Source of the DNA: Planctomycetota bacterium
Lineage (GTDB): Bacteria; Planctomycetota; UBA8108
Direction: 5' to 3'
Length of the DNA stretch: 7,903 nt
Assembly (NCBI GenBank): GCA_022451445.1
Contig: JAKUSY010000092.1
Span: 1 to 7,903, forward strand
The notes below the pieces were generated by a model, which worked only from the letters and a program-made list of their open reading frames with translations, was not told the origin of the DNA and searched no databases. Below, one piece after another: positions 1 through 6,188 of this stretch (position 1 is its first letter; each line of letters starts with the position of its first letter). Made by a program: the position numbers and the translations under genes.

Positions 1-148
1 TCAGGAGAGCGCGGCCCGAGAGCTGCTCGCCTCGCTCGGTGAGAGCCTGGGCCTCCCGGCGACCGACGTGGTGCGTTTCGGTTGTGAGCCGATTGTCGAT
101 GCGGTGCTCGAGGAGCGCCGGCGGATGGGTGAAGGAGCGGAGGACTGA
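1..148 (+). CDS. 3' end of a probable DUF1611/DgcN-family protein (partial)
   Basis: An open frame enters from the left edge (first full codon at base 2) and stops at TGA 146-148, giving 48 C-terminal residues. The tail contains GLPATDVVRFG followed by PIVDAVLEERR. From memory this resembles the C-terminal end of DUF1611 proteins, where a GLP-x-x-D-P-x-R-x-G segment precedes a short last helix. DUF1611 includes DgcN, described as a D-glutamate N-acetyltransferase and commonly encoded beside a DgcA-type racemase. The next gene here is exactly such an enzyme, starting 4 bases after this stop, so the two are almost certainly co-transcribed. The catalytic P-loop part lies outside the window, so the assignment rests on a short tail plus gene context. 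An unrelated protein with a similar tail cannot be excluded. Confidence 0.55.
   Translation, partial: QESAARELLASLGESLGLPATDVVRFGCEPIVDAVLEERRRMGEGAED
139..143 (+). promoter_or_regulatory. Ribosome binding site that fixes the epimerase start
   Basis: GGAGG lies 9 bases before the ATG at 153, inside the last codons of the upstream gene. An in-frame ATG at 39 would give a protein 38 residues longer but would lie wholly inside the upstream reading frame. The N-terminus predicted from 153 (MKLKTAIEEI) is the typical first strand of the family. Confidence 0.7.
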
Positions 149-152
149 GACC

Positions 153-1157
153 ATGAAGCTGAAGACGGCTATCGAAGAGATCCATCTTCGTCACACCTTC
201 ACGATCTCGCGGGAATCCCAGGACGTGGTCCGCGTGGTCACCGTGGAGCTCGAAGATGGAGGCCTGACGGGCCTCGGGGAGGCCAGTCCGTCGAGCTTCT
301 ACGGCGAGGATGCCGAGGGTGTGCGTGGTGACCTCGAGCTTCTCGAAGAGCTTGTCAGCGACGCCGACCCGCTCTATTACCGCGATATTATCGAGCAGGC
401 GGCGGAGGTTCTCGGGGATCGCCGCGGCGCTCTCTGCGCGTTCGATACGGCGCTCTTCGATCTCGCCAGTCGCAAGCTCGGTGCCCCGCTCTGGAGAATG
501 CTGGGCCTCAACCCGCTTCGCACGCCGCTGACATCTTTCACCATCGGCATCGACAGCATCGAGAAGATGGTCGAGAAGCTTCGCGAGGCCCGCCAGTACC
601 CCATCCTGAAGGTGAAGCTCGGTACCCCGCAGGACATCGAGATCATTCGTGAGCTGCGCAAGGAGACAGAGGCCGTCTTCCGCGGCGCCGCCAATTGCGG
701 CTGGACGGCCGGGGAGACGATCGAGAAGTCGGCAGAGCTGAAGGCACTCGGGGTGGAGTTCATCGAGCAGCCCCTGCCGCCCGAGGAGCTCGATGCCATG
801 GAGGAGGTCTGCCGCAGGTCGGCCCTGCCGGTTATCGCGGACGAGAACTCCATCATCCCGGAGGACGTTCCGAGGCTCGCCGGGCGTTTCCACGGCATCA
901 ATATCAAGCTGGTGAAATGCGGAGGGATCCTGCCGGCCCTGCGAATGGTTCACCTCGCCCGGACCCTGGGCCTGCAGGTCATGTTCGGCTGCATGATAGA
1001 GACCTCCATCCTGATCTCGGCGGCGGCCCAGCTCGGGCCGCTGGCGGATTACCTGGATCTCGATGGCAACGTTCTCATCGAGGATGACCCCTACGCGGGG
1101 GTCGAAAACGAAAACGGCCGGCTGCTGTTGGGGAAGGGCTGGGTTCGTCGCCGCTGA
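153..1157 (+). CDS. Enolase-superfamily dipeptide epimerase / N-acetyl-glutamate racemase-like (DgcA-type)
   Basis: A 334-residue protein of normal family length with the N-terminal capping domain (about 1-120) and the (beta/alpha)7-beta barrel. Family motifs in order are the KVKLG pair K153/K155 (catalytic base), IEQP with metal ligand E205, ADEN with ligand D230, IKLVKCGG with the opposing base K252, GCMIE, and DLDG (D302, D304), which in Ala-Glu epimerases contacts the substrate amino group. The family abstracts the alpha proton of an amino-acid carboxylate bound to Mg2+ and re-protonates it from the other face. Known members act on L-Ala-D/L-Glu dipeptides from murein or on N-acetyl-glutamate. 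The DUF1611-like gene 4 bases upstream favours the DgcA role in D-glutamate breakdown. Oddly, the segment usually read as RVDAN is RGAAN here, so the first metal-binding Asp is Ala179. The family call is firm; the substrate is inferred and full activity is uncertain. Confidence 0.85.
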   Translation: MKLKTAIEEIHLRHTFTISRESQDVVRVVTVELEDGGLTGLGEASPSSFYGEDAEGVRGDLELLEELVSDADPLYYRDIIEQAAEVLGDRRGALCAFDTALFDLASRKLGAPLWRMLGLNPLRTPLTSFTIGIDSIEKMVEKLREARQYPILKVKLGTPQDIEIIRELRKETEAVFRGAANCGWTAGETIEKSAELKALGVEFIEQPLPPEELDAMEEVCRRSALPVIADENSIIPEDVPRLAGRFHGINIKLVKCGGILPALRMVHLARTLGLQVMFGCMIETSILISAAAQLGPLADYLDLDGNVLIEDDPYAGVENENGRLLLGKGWVRRR

Positions 1158-1158
1158 T

Positions 1159-1177
1159 GCCCGGCCTCTACCCGGGC
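1159..1177 (+). repeat. Short GC-rich inverted repeat after the epimerase gene
   Basis: GCCCGG (1159-1164) and CCGGGC (1172-1177) form a 6-bp stem with a 7-base loop directly after the TGA at 1155-1157. No T-tract follows, so it is at most a weak or factor-assisted terminator or a transcript-end stabiliser. The rest of the 101-base gap up to 1258 shows no convincing promoter, and the next gene may be partly read through. Confidence 0.3.
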
Positions 1178-1258
1178 GCCGTCGCCATTGTAGTCTCGAC
1201 GCCGGGGGGCTCTTCCTGCATCATGTGGCCCTTTAAGCTGAACATAGAGGATTGAGAC

Positions 1259-2260
1259 ATGAGTGCCAAGATCAGGTGGGGAATCCTGGGGGTCGCCAAG
1301 ATCGCCGTCGAGAAGGTCATTCCGGCAATGCAGCAGGGAGAGGTTTCGGAGGTAACCGCGATCGCCTCAAGGGATGCCGGGCGCGCCGCCTCGGCGGCCG
1401 CCTCGCTTGCGATCGCGAAGAGCTACGGCTCCTACGAGGAGCTGCTCGCGGACCCCGACATCGACGCGGTCTACAATCCACTACCCAACCATCTGCACGT
1501 TCCCTGGTCGGTCAAGGCGGCAGAGGCGGGCAAGCACGTTCTCTGCGAGAAGCCGATCGCGCTGTCTTCGGCGGAGGCCCTGGAGCTCATCGAGGCCCGG
1601 GACCGCACCGGGGTCAAGCTCCAGGAGGCCTTCATGGTCCGGACTCATCCGCAGTGGCTGGCGGTGCGAGAGCGCGTGCGCGAGGGCGCTGTCGGGAAGC
1701 TGCTGGGAGCGCAATACGTCTTCAGCTATTTCAACAGGGATCCGGAAAATATCCGCAACAAGGCGGATATCGGCGGTGGCGGGCTCATGGACATCGGCTG
1801 CTACCCGATCACCACATCGCGCTTCGTTTTCGGGGAGGAACCCACCCGGGTTCTCGGACTCGTCGAGAGAGATCCGGACATGGAGATCGACCGCCTCACC
1901 TCCGCCATTCTCGATTTTCCGCGAGGGCAGGCGTCCTTCATCTGCAGCACCCAGATGGTGTCCTACCAGCGGGCCAATTTTTTCGGGACCGAGGGCCGGC
2001 TCGAGGTGGAGATTCCCTTCAACGCGCCGTCTGACAGGCCCTGCCGGGTGTTTCATTCCGGCGGGGATCTTTTCGGTGGGGATATCGAGACCCTGGAATT
2101 CGCCACCTGCGATCAGTACACCGTACAGGGCGATGATTTTTCGCGCGCCATACTCGAGGACAGAGAGGTGACGACCCCGCTCGAGGATGCCGTCGCCAAT
2201 ATGCGAGTGATCGAGGCCATCCTGCGTTCCGCGGAGAGCGGCTGCTGGGAGACGCCCTGA
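1259..2260 (+). CDS. Gfo/Idh/MocA-family NAD(P)-dependent oxidoreductase
   Basis: A 333-residue protein, normal for the family. The N-terminal Rossmann fold opens with RWGILGVAKIA (6-16), a relaxed form of the usual dinucleotide loop, here GILGVAxIA. The active-site CEKP motif is at 96-99 with K98. The C-terminal alpha/beta domain carries GGGGLMDIGCYPI (172-184), with D178 and Y182 where many relatives have Asp and His; Tyr at this place is usual in the D-xylose 1-dehydrogenase / dihydrodiol dehydrogenase-like branch. Such enzymes oxidise or reduce a sugar or polyol hydroxyl with NAD(P) in the cytoplasm. The exact sugar cannot be read from the sequence. AGAGG at 1246-1250, 8 bases before the ATG, supports the start. 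It lies 101 bases after the epimerase gene in the same direction, so a shared transcript is possible, but no shared pathway is evident. It converges with the cytochrome gene 15 bases away. Confidence 0.88.
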   Translation: MSAKIRWGILGVAKIAVEKVIPAMQQGEVSEVTAIASRDAGRAASAAASLAIAKSYGSYEELLADPDIDAVYNPLPNHLHVPWSVKAAEAGKHVLCEKPIALSSAEALELIEARDRTGVKLQEAFMVRTHPQWLAVRERVREGAVGKLLGAQYVFSYFNRDPENIRNKADIGGGGLMDIGCYPITTSRFVFGEEPTRVLGLVERDPDMEIDRLTSAILDFPRGQASFICSTQMVSYQRANFFGTEGRLEVEIPFNAPSDRPCRVFHSGGDLFGGDIETLEFATCDQYTVQGDDFSRAILEDREVTTPLEDAVANMRVIEAILRSAESGCWETP

Positions 2261-2277
2261 GCGGACGCCGGCGTCTC
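2249..2277. terminator. Inverted repeat between convergent genes, possible bidirectional terminator
   Basis: GAGACGCC (2249-2256) pairs perfectly with GGCGTCTC (2270-2277) around a 13-base loop. The structure covers the stop codons of both converging genes (TGA 2258-2260 on +, TCA 2276-2278 read as TGA on -). A nested alternative is the perfect 12-base palindrome GACGCCGGCGTC at 2264-2275. No T-run follows on either side, so it is not a textbook intrinsic terminator, although the position between two facing genes fits a transcription stop. Confidence 0.45.
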
Positions 2278-4045
2278 AGATGCTCAAAAGGAACCTCAGC
2301 AGGTCCGCGCGCTCGGTGCCCCGCAGGCTCTTCATGGCCGTCGGCCGATGGAGCTCGAGGGCGCGCGAGAGCGTCTCGGCGCTATTGTCGTGCAGGAATC
2401 GACCCTGGTGTTGAAGCCCGTTGAGTGAGGGCGGATTGTAGGAGCCCTGCCCAGTTTCATCCTTGAGGCCGACATCATAGGTTCCCACGCTGGTATAGGT
2501 CGGGGGCCTGTGGCATTTGCCGCATTTGAGACGCTCGAAAACGTCCTGGCCTCTCCTCAGGGCCGCCTTGTTTCCTGTCGGGATCACCGGCGGGGCGGTA
2601 TCGAAGAGCTCGAGATAGGCGACGAGGGCTTCCACGACTTTCGCTTTAGGTTTCTTTCCCCGCATGGTCGTTTCGATGGATTTTTCCACCTGCTCCCAGA
2701 GGGTCGTCCGATTGCCGAGCCAGCCCCAGGGCCCGGTGTTCGAGGTGCCTAGCAGGGTTGGAACCCGCTTTGGCGTGCCGTAGGTCTCATCCCCGAGGTT
2801 GTCGTTCAGCTCACCGTGGGTATGTCCGTCGAGATGGCAGCTGTGGCAGCTGTACCAGCCGTCAAGAGAGAGCTTCGCATCGAAAAACAGCTTCTCTCCC
2901 CGTTCCGCCGGCGTCAGCTTCCTGCCGGGCCCCAGCGAGATGGTTCGCACGACCTCGGTGGCGGCGATGTCGACGACCGAGATGGAGTCACCGAAGAAAT
3001 TGGCTACGTAGCCATATCGTTCCATGGGCCCGAGCACTACCGCCACGGGCCTGTCGCCGACCTCGAGCTCTTCGAAGACCTGCCCCGGTCTTGACCGCAG
3101 GGCGATGCGATCAACTCCACCGAGGGCGACAAGGGTCGTTCCACGGGGACCGACGGCGACGGCGCCGGGGTCTCCCGCGGCCTTGCCGGGCGTGCCGAAG
3201 GGGTAGAGACTCCAATGAGCCACGGCCCGCGTCTCCTCGAGGCTGCCAGCGCTCTCCTCGAGCAGGTGCTCAAAGCTGACGCTTCTGAAGATGTTGCTGA
3301 TCACCTGGCCCCAGAAGACCCGGTTCCTGGTCGTGGGAGCGCGGCTTTCAATCCGCTGGTGTGAGAGGAGCAGGCTCTTTCCATCGCTGCTGGGGGCTAG
3401 GCCTCGGATGCCGTGGCCCTCGATCCGGCGGATTCCGCGCAGCCTCGCGGCCTGGGGATCGATGAGGGCGAGGCGTCCCCCGAAGGCGTCAGCTACCACC
3501 AGCAGGGTGTCTTCGCGGCAGAAGGCCTGCCGCCCGGGCGAGAAAGGCAACTCAATCACCTTCGCCTGTCGGGACACGAGGCGTCCGTCGCTCGCGAGGT
3601 CTGCGATGGTTACCTGTCGTTTCCAGGGGGAGGTGACGGAGCATTTCTTCTTCGAAGCGCTGATGGCGAGATCTTGCGGTGAGCCACCTATGGGGATGGA
3701 GGCCGTCGGCACGAGCTTTTCATCTTTGAGAGAGAGGCAGAGGAGGCGTCCCGCGACGGAATCGGTCACGAGCACGTTTGTGCCGCTGCTCTCGAGGTCT
3801 CCAAGCCGCAGTCCGATCTTCTGTTCGGAGCTGACCTCGAGCCGGCCAAGGTCGACGAGGGAGATCGAGCCGCTGTCACGGTTGGCGCAGACCAACAGGC
3901 CACCGCATACGGCAAGGGCTATGGGCCGGCGCAGAGAGGGCTCCATCCGCAGCCCGTCTTCGGCATTCGACGGACATGGCATCGTGAAGATTGCCGCGGC
4001 CAGGAGGACCGATGCGGAGGAAAAAAAATGGGCGGTGGCTTTCAC
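2276..4045 (-). CDS. Exported beta-propeller fused to a dihaem cytochrome c peroxidase-like domain
   Basis: A 589-residue protein. Residues 1-28 are a Sec signal peptide with a likely cut after SNA, so it should act in the periplasm. Residues about 35-370 are degenerate YVTN/NHL-like propeller blades (for example LLVCANRDSGSISLVDL and YGYVANFFGDSISVVDI, the latter at 346-360). Residues about 375-589 are two cytochrome c domains with haem sites CHSCH (400-404) and CGKCH (508-512), each followed by a P-[ST]-L-x-G motif (RVPTLLG, PPSLNG) as in the MauG/bacterial CcpA peroxidase group. The role is probably electron transfer or peroxide/organic oxidation; the substrate is unknown. The start is GTG (4045-4043) with only a weak Shine-Dalgarno, chosen because the signal peptide begins there. 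Codons 6-9 contain a run of eight T on the coding strand. The 86-base leader holds a possible promoter, so it may be transcribed apart from the sulfurtransferase cluster. Confidence 0.85.
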   Translation of the reverse strand: MKATAHFFSSASVLLAAAIFTMPCPSNAEDGLRMEPSLRRPIALAVCGGLLVCANRDSGSISLVDLGRLEVSSEQKIGLRLGDLESSGTNVLVTDSVAGRLLCLSLKDEKLVPTASIPIGGSPQDLAISASKKKCSVTSPWKRQVTIADLASDGRLVSRQAKVIELPFSPGRQAFCREDTLLVVADAFGGRLALIDPQAARLRGIRRIEGHGIRGLAPSSDGKSLLLSHQRIESRAPTTRNRVFWGQVISNIFRSVSFEHLLEESAGSLEETRAVAHWSLYPFGTPGKAAGDPGAVAVGPRGTTLVALGGVDRIALRSRPGQVFEELEVGDRPVAVVLGPMERYGYVANFFGDSISVVDIAATEVVRTISLGPGRKLTPAERGEKLFFDAKLSLDGWYSCHSCHLDGHTHGELNDNLGDETYGTPKRVPTLLGTSNTGPWGWLGNRTTLWEQVEKSIETTMRGKKPKAKVVEALVAYLELFDTAPPVIPTGNKAALRRGQDVFERLKCGKCHRPPTYTSVGTYDVGLKDETGQGSYNPPSLNGLQHQGRFLHDNSAETLSRALELHRPTAMKSLRGTERADLLRFLLSI

Positions 4046-4079
4046 TGGCAGGTACCTGGTTCAGCTCGTTCAGCCGTTA

Positions 4080-4107
4080 TTTTTACCCAGTCCCGCTTCC
4101 GTAGCAA
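4080..4107 (-). promoter_or_regulatory. Possible sigma-70-type promoter for the propeller-cytochrome gene
   Basis: On the - strand TTGCTA (4107-4102) and TAAAAA (4085-4080) are separated by 16 bases, each matching four of six consensus positions. The -10 lies about 35 bases before the GTG start. The spot is unusually AT-rich for this window. This is a pattern match only. Confidence 0.3.
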
Positions 4108-4131
4108 GTAAGGCCCGTCCCGGGAACCGAA

Positions 4132-4362
4132 TCAGGACCGCCGTCGCGTTTTCTCCAGGCGCTCAGCAGCCTTCGAGAGCGCGGCCTCCTCCGCTTCCCG
4201 GCAGCTCGTTCCTTCCGCGCGTGAGATGGTGGCTCCCGGGGATACGTTGTCGATATGACAATAATGCCGGTTTCCGATCCTGTAGGTGACGATCCTGACC
4301 GGCCAGCCGGCCACGGAGTCGGTTCGTCGCAGATAGTCTTCCGAACGCAGCGCTTCGGCCAT
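4132..4362 (-). CDS. Small uncharacterised protein coupled to the sulfurtransferase gene
   Basis: A 76-residue cytoplasmic protein with no signal peptide or membrane segment, and no family I recognise. Visible are a stretch RRTDSVAGWPVRIVTYRIG (12-30), then HYCHIDNVSPGATISRAEG (33-51) with C35 and H36, and a charged Ala/Glu-rich helix (about 54-75) ending in KTRRRS. This suggests a small beta-beta-alpha fold. Its ATG overlaps the sulfurtransferase stop by one base (TGATG on the - strand, 4364-4360), so translation is coupled and a shared function is likely. It could be a partner or regulator of the sulfurtransferase, but nothing in the sequence proves that. It is not similar to the SseC protein that neighbours mycobacterial cysA genes, as far as I can recall it. 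Reality as a gene is well supported by the coupling and by the coherent protein-like composition. Confidence 0.75.
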   Translation of the reverse strand: MAEALRSEDYLRRTDSVAGWPVRIVTYRIGNRHYCHIDNVSPGATISRAEGTSCREAEEAALSKAAERLEKTRRRS

Positions 4363-5207
4363 CAGCTCCCCTTTTCGATCTCGACGCCGACGAGGTTGCC
4401 GTACTCGGTCCAGCTTCCGTCATAGTTGGTGACACCGTTGAAGCCGAGGAGATATGCCAGAACGAACCAGGTATGGCTCGAGCGTTCACCTATACGGCAA
4501 TAGGCTATGACCGGGCGATCGCCGTCAACTCCCCGGGAGGCATAGAGCTCTTCGAGCTCTTCACGGTCTTTGAAGGTGCCGTCTTCCTTGCAGGCCATCC
4601 CCCAGGGTATCGAGCTGGCTCCGGGAATGTGTCCGCCGCGCTGGCAGGTTTCCGGCAGGCCGGGCGGGGCGAGCATCTCGCCGCTGAATTCCTCCGGGCT
4701 GCGGACGTCGACCATGTCAAAGCCGCCCTCGCCGAGAGCTTTCTGCACCTCGGGCAGGAAGCTGCGCAGGGAGTTGTCGGCATCGGAGGCGGTGTAGTCC
4801 GTCGTCTCCGGTTCCGGGGTGTCGGTTGAGAGCTCGCGCCCCTCGGCGAGCCATTTCCCGCGCCCGCCGTTCATGATCGCGACCTTCTCATGCCCGTAGA
4901 CCTTCAGCTGCCAGAAAGCCCAGGCGGCGAACCAATTGTTGTTGTCGCCGTAGAGAACGACAGTGGCGTCGTTGTTGATTCCCGAGGAGGAGAGGAGTTT
5001 TTCCATCCCTTCTTTCGGGAGGATGTCGCGAACAACCTGGTCGCAGAGCTGTTCGGACCAGTTCCAGCCCACAGCTCCGGGAACGTGGCCCTGGTCATAG
5101 CCGCCGGTGTCGACGTCGACCTCTACGACGACAACGTCGCTGTTGTCCTTGTTCTCAGCGACCCAGTCGGTGCTGACGAGAGCTTCGGGATGAGCGTAAT
5201 CCTGCAT
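4362..5207 (-). CDS. Thiosulfate sulfurtransferase, tandem rhodanese (CysA2/SseA type)
   Basis: A 281-residue protein, the usual length. It has an inactive N-terminal rhodanese domain (about 8-125, with VEVDVDTGGYDQGHVPGA and the strongly conserved NNNWFAAWAFW) and an active C-terminal one (about 150-278, with DVRSPEEFSG). The catalytic loop is CRIGERSS (237-244) with C237 carrying the persulfide, followed by HTWFVL and NYDGSWTEYG. These match the actinobacterial CysA2/SseA-type thiosulfate:cyanide sulfurtransferases closely. The enzyme moves sulfane sulfur from thiosulfate to cyanide or a thiol acceptor in the cytoplasm. The open frame extends upstream to 5303, but the ATG at 5207 is preceded by a near-perfect ribosome site and matches the family N-terminus, so the 32 extra residues are rejected. 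It lies 108 bases after the Rieske gene and overlaps the 76-aa gene by one base. Confidence 0.93.
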   Translation of the reverse strand: MQDYAHPEALVSTDWVAENKDNSDVVVVEVDVDTGGYDQGHVPGAVGWNWSEQLCDQVVRDILPKEGMEKLLSSSGINNDATVVLYGDNNNWFAAWAFWQLKVYGHEKVAIMNGGRGKWLAEGRELSTDTPEPETTDYTASDADNSLRSFLPEVQKALGEGGFDMVDVRSPEEFSGEMLAPPGLPETCQRGGHIPGASSIPWGMACKEDGTFKDREELEELYASRGVDGDRPVIAYCRIGERSSHTWFVLAYLLGFNGVTNYDGSWTEYGNLVGVEIEKGS

Positions 5208-5214
5208 GGGGAAC

Positions 5215-5221
5215 ACCTCCT
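5215..5221 (-). promoter_or_regulatory. Strong ribosome binding site of the sulfurtransferase gene
   Basis: The - strand reads AGGAGGT, 7 bases before the ATG at 5207-5205. It is the best Shine-Dalgarno in the window and decides the start against an in-frame ATG at 5303. It also predicts higher translation of the sulfurtransferase than of its neighbours, whose sites are weak. Confidence 0.85.
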
Positions 5222-5315
5222 GGTGATCGTTGGTGGCCTGTCCGGCGGTATTTTTCCGCTTCGGCCAAACAACGCTTCTACCATGCCGCCGCGAAGCCTT
5301 CAAGACGGGGGGAGC

Positions 5316-5639
5316 TCATTCTTCCGCCGGCAGCTCCACGAAAACCTCGCGGCCATCGATCCGGACCTTGAAGGTGGGTACCTCACTGTGGGCTGGCATC
5401 CGGCAGATCGACCCGTCACGAATGTCGAAGCGCGCCCCGTGCCGCGGACACTCCAACTCGTAGCCGTGCAGGCAGCCGCTGGCCAGCGGGCCATCATCGT
5501 GGGTGCAGCGGTCCTCGAGGGCGTAGATTTTTCCCTCCACCTTGCAGACAGCCAGGTAGAGCTCACCCACCTGGTAGACGCGCGGTTCGCCTTCAGGGAG
5601 CTCATCGAGGGTTGCTATGCGTATCTCCGGAGCGCTCAT
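5316..5639 (-). CDS. Rieske [2Fe-2S] ferredoxin (dioxygenase-ferredoxin / NirD-like)
   Basis: A 107-residue soluble protein consisting of a single Rieske domain. The cluster ligands are CTH at 45-47 (C45, H47) and CPRH at 64-67 (C64, H67). The spacing and the following GARFD are typical of ferredoxins of ring-hydroxylating dioxygenases and of small NirD-like proteins. Three further cysteines (C32, C56, C79) are not ligands. Without a signal peptide it works in the cytoplasm as a low- to mid-potential one-electron carrier. No oxygenase or nitrite reductase is in the window, so its partner is unknown. It follows the NTF2-like gene by 33 bases and precedes the sulfurtransferase by 108 bases on the same strand. 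The ribosome site is weak (TAGG about 7 bases before the ATG). Confidence 0.92.
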   Translation of the reverse strand: MSAPEIRIATLDELPEGEPRVYQVGELYLAVCKVEGKIYALEDRCTHDDGPLASGCLHGYELECPRHGARFDIRDGSICRMPAHSEVPTFKVRIDGREVFVELPAEE

Positions 5640-5672
5640 CTACAGCCTAGGGTGTTGTGGAGACGGCCCGGG

Positions 5673-6188
5673 CTACTCCCGGTTCTTGATCTCCGGGATC
5701 GCCGATGCGTGGTGCAGTACCAGTCGCCAGCCGTCTTCGGTTCGAAGAAAGATATTGGTCGCGGCCGCGGCGACATTCGATACCCCGGAGGTGCTGAGGT
5801 GGAGGATGTTCTCGGTGCAGGTTACCCAGGCGGTGCGATTCTCGATCCGGACGCCGATGTCCGAGAGCTCGAAGCGGATGTTCTGGGTGCCCTTGAAGAT
5901 CTGTTCCCAGCTGTCCCGGATCACCCCCCAGCCCGTCAGCATCGGACCGCCGGGATGTACGCAGGTTACCCACTCTGCCCGATGCCAGACCTTTTCCATG
6001 CGCTCGGTATCGAGAGCTTCCAGCGCCCGGTAGAAGTCCTCGTTGAGGGCGATCACGTCATCGCCGGGAGACTCTTTCATCCCGGGCCCTTCGACGCTCC
6101 AATCTTCCGGGACCTCCCCGTCCGGCAGGGGCTCCTCTTCTGGAAGATCGTCATCGCCTGGCAGAGTGCTCATGGCCTCATACTGCAT
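5673..6188 (-). CDS. NTF2/SnoaL-like protein with an acidic N-terminal extension
   Basis: From ATG 6188 the product has 171 residues. Residues about 43-165 form an NTF2-like cone fold of the SnoaL_3/DUF4440 type: FYRALEALDTERMEKVW, CVHPGGPMLTGWGVIRDSWEQIF, then AWVTCTENIL, ATNIF and DGWRLVLHHAS. The H-x-G, W and HHAS positions are conserved in this branch. Such proteins are small dimeric pocket proteins, some enzymes and some stress or ligand-binding proteins; the ligand here is unknown. The first 40 residues are acidic, proline-rich and probably disordered (DDDLPEEEP and on). The frame is open to an ATG at 6350, but that extension is low-complexity (FFPPPP) and lies in the divergent intergenic region. 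Starts at 6188 (GGA 8 bases upstream) and 6173 are both possible. It heads the probable - strand cluster. Confidence 0.8.
   Translation of the reverse strand: MQYEAMSTLPGDDDLPEEEPLPDGEVPEDWSVEGPGMKESPGDDVIALNEDFYRALEALDTERMEKVWHRAEWVTCVHPGGPMLTGWGVIRDSWEQIFKGTQNIRFELSDIGVRIENRTAWVTCTENILHLSTSGVSNVAAAATNIFLRTEDGWRLVLHHASAIPEIKNRE

Noticed and set aside
39..152. N-terminal extension of the epimerase
   Set aside because: It overlaps the real reading frame of the upstream gene, has no family similarity, and the start at 153 has a good ribosome site.
3291..4289. 332-codon open frame on the + strand
   Set aside because: It lies opposite the signal peptide and propeller part of the cytochrome gene. 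The product is Arg/Ser/Pro-rich and of low complexity, typical of a shadow frame.
5208..5303. N-terminal extension of the sulfurtransferase
   Set aside because: It precedes a near-consensus ribosome site and the family's normal N-terminus, and its residues resemble translated leader sequence.
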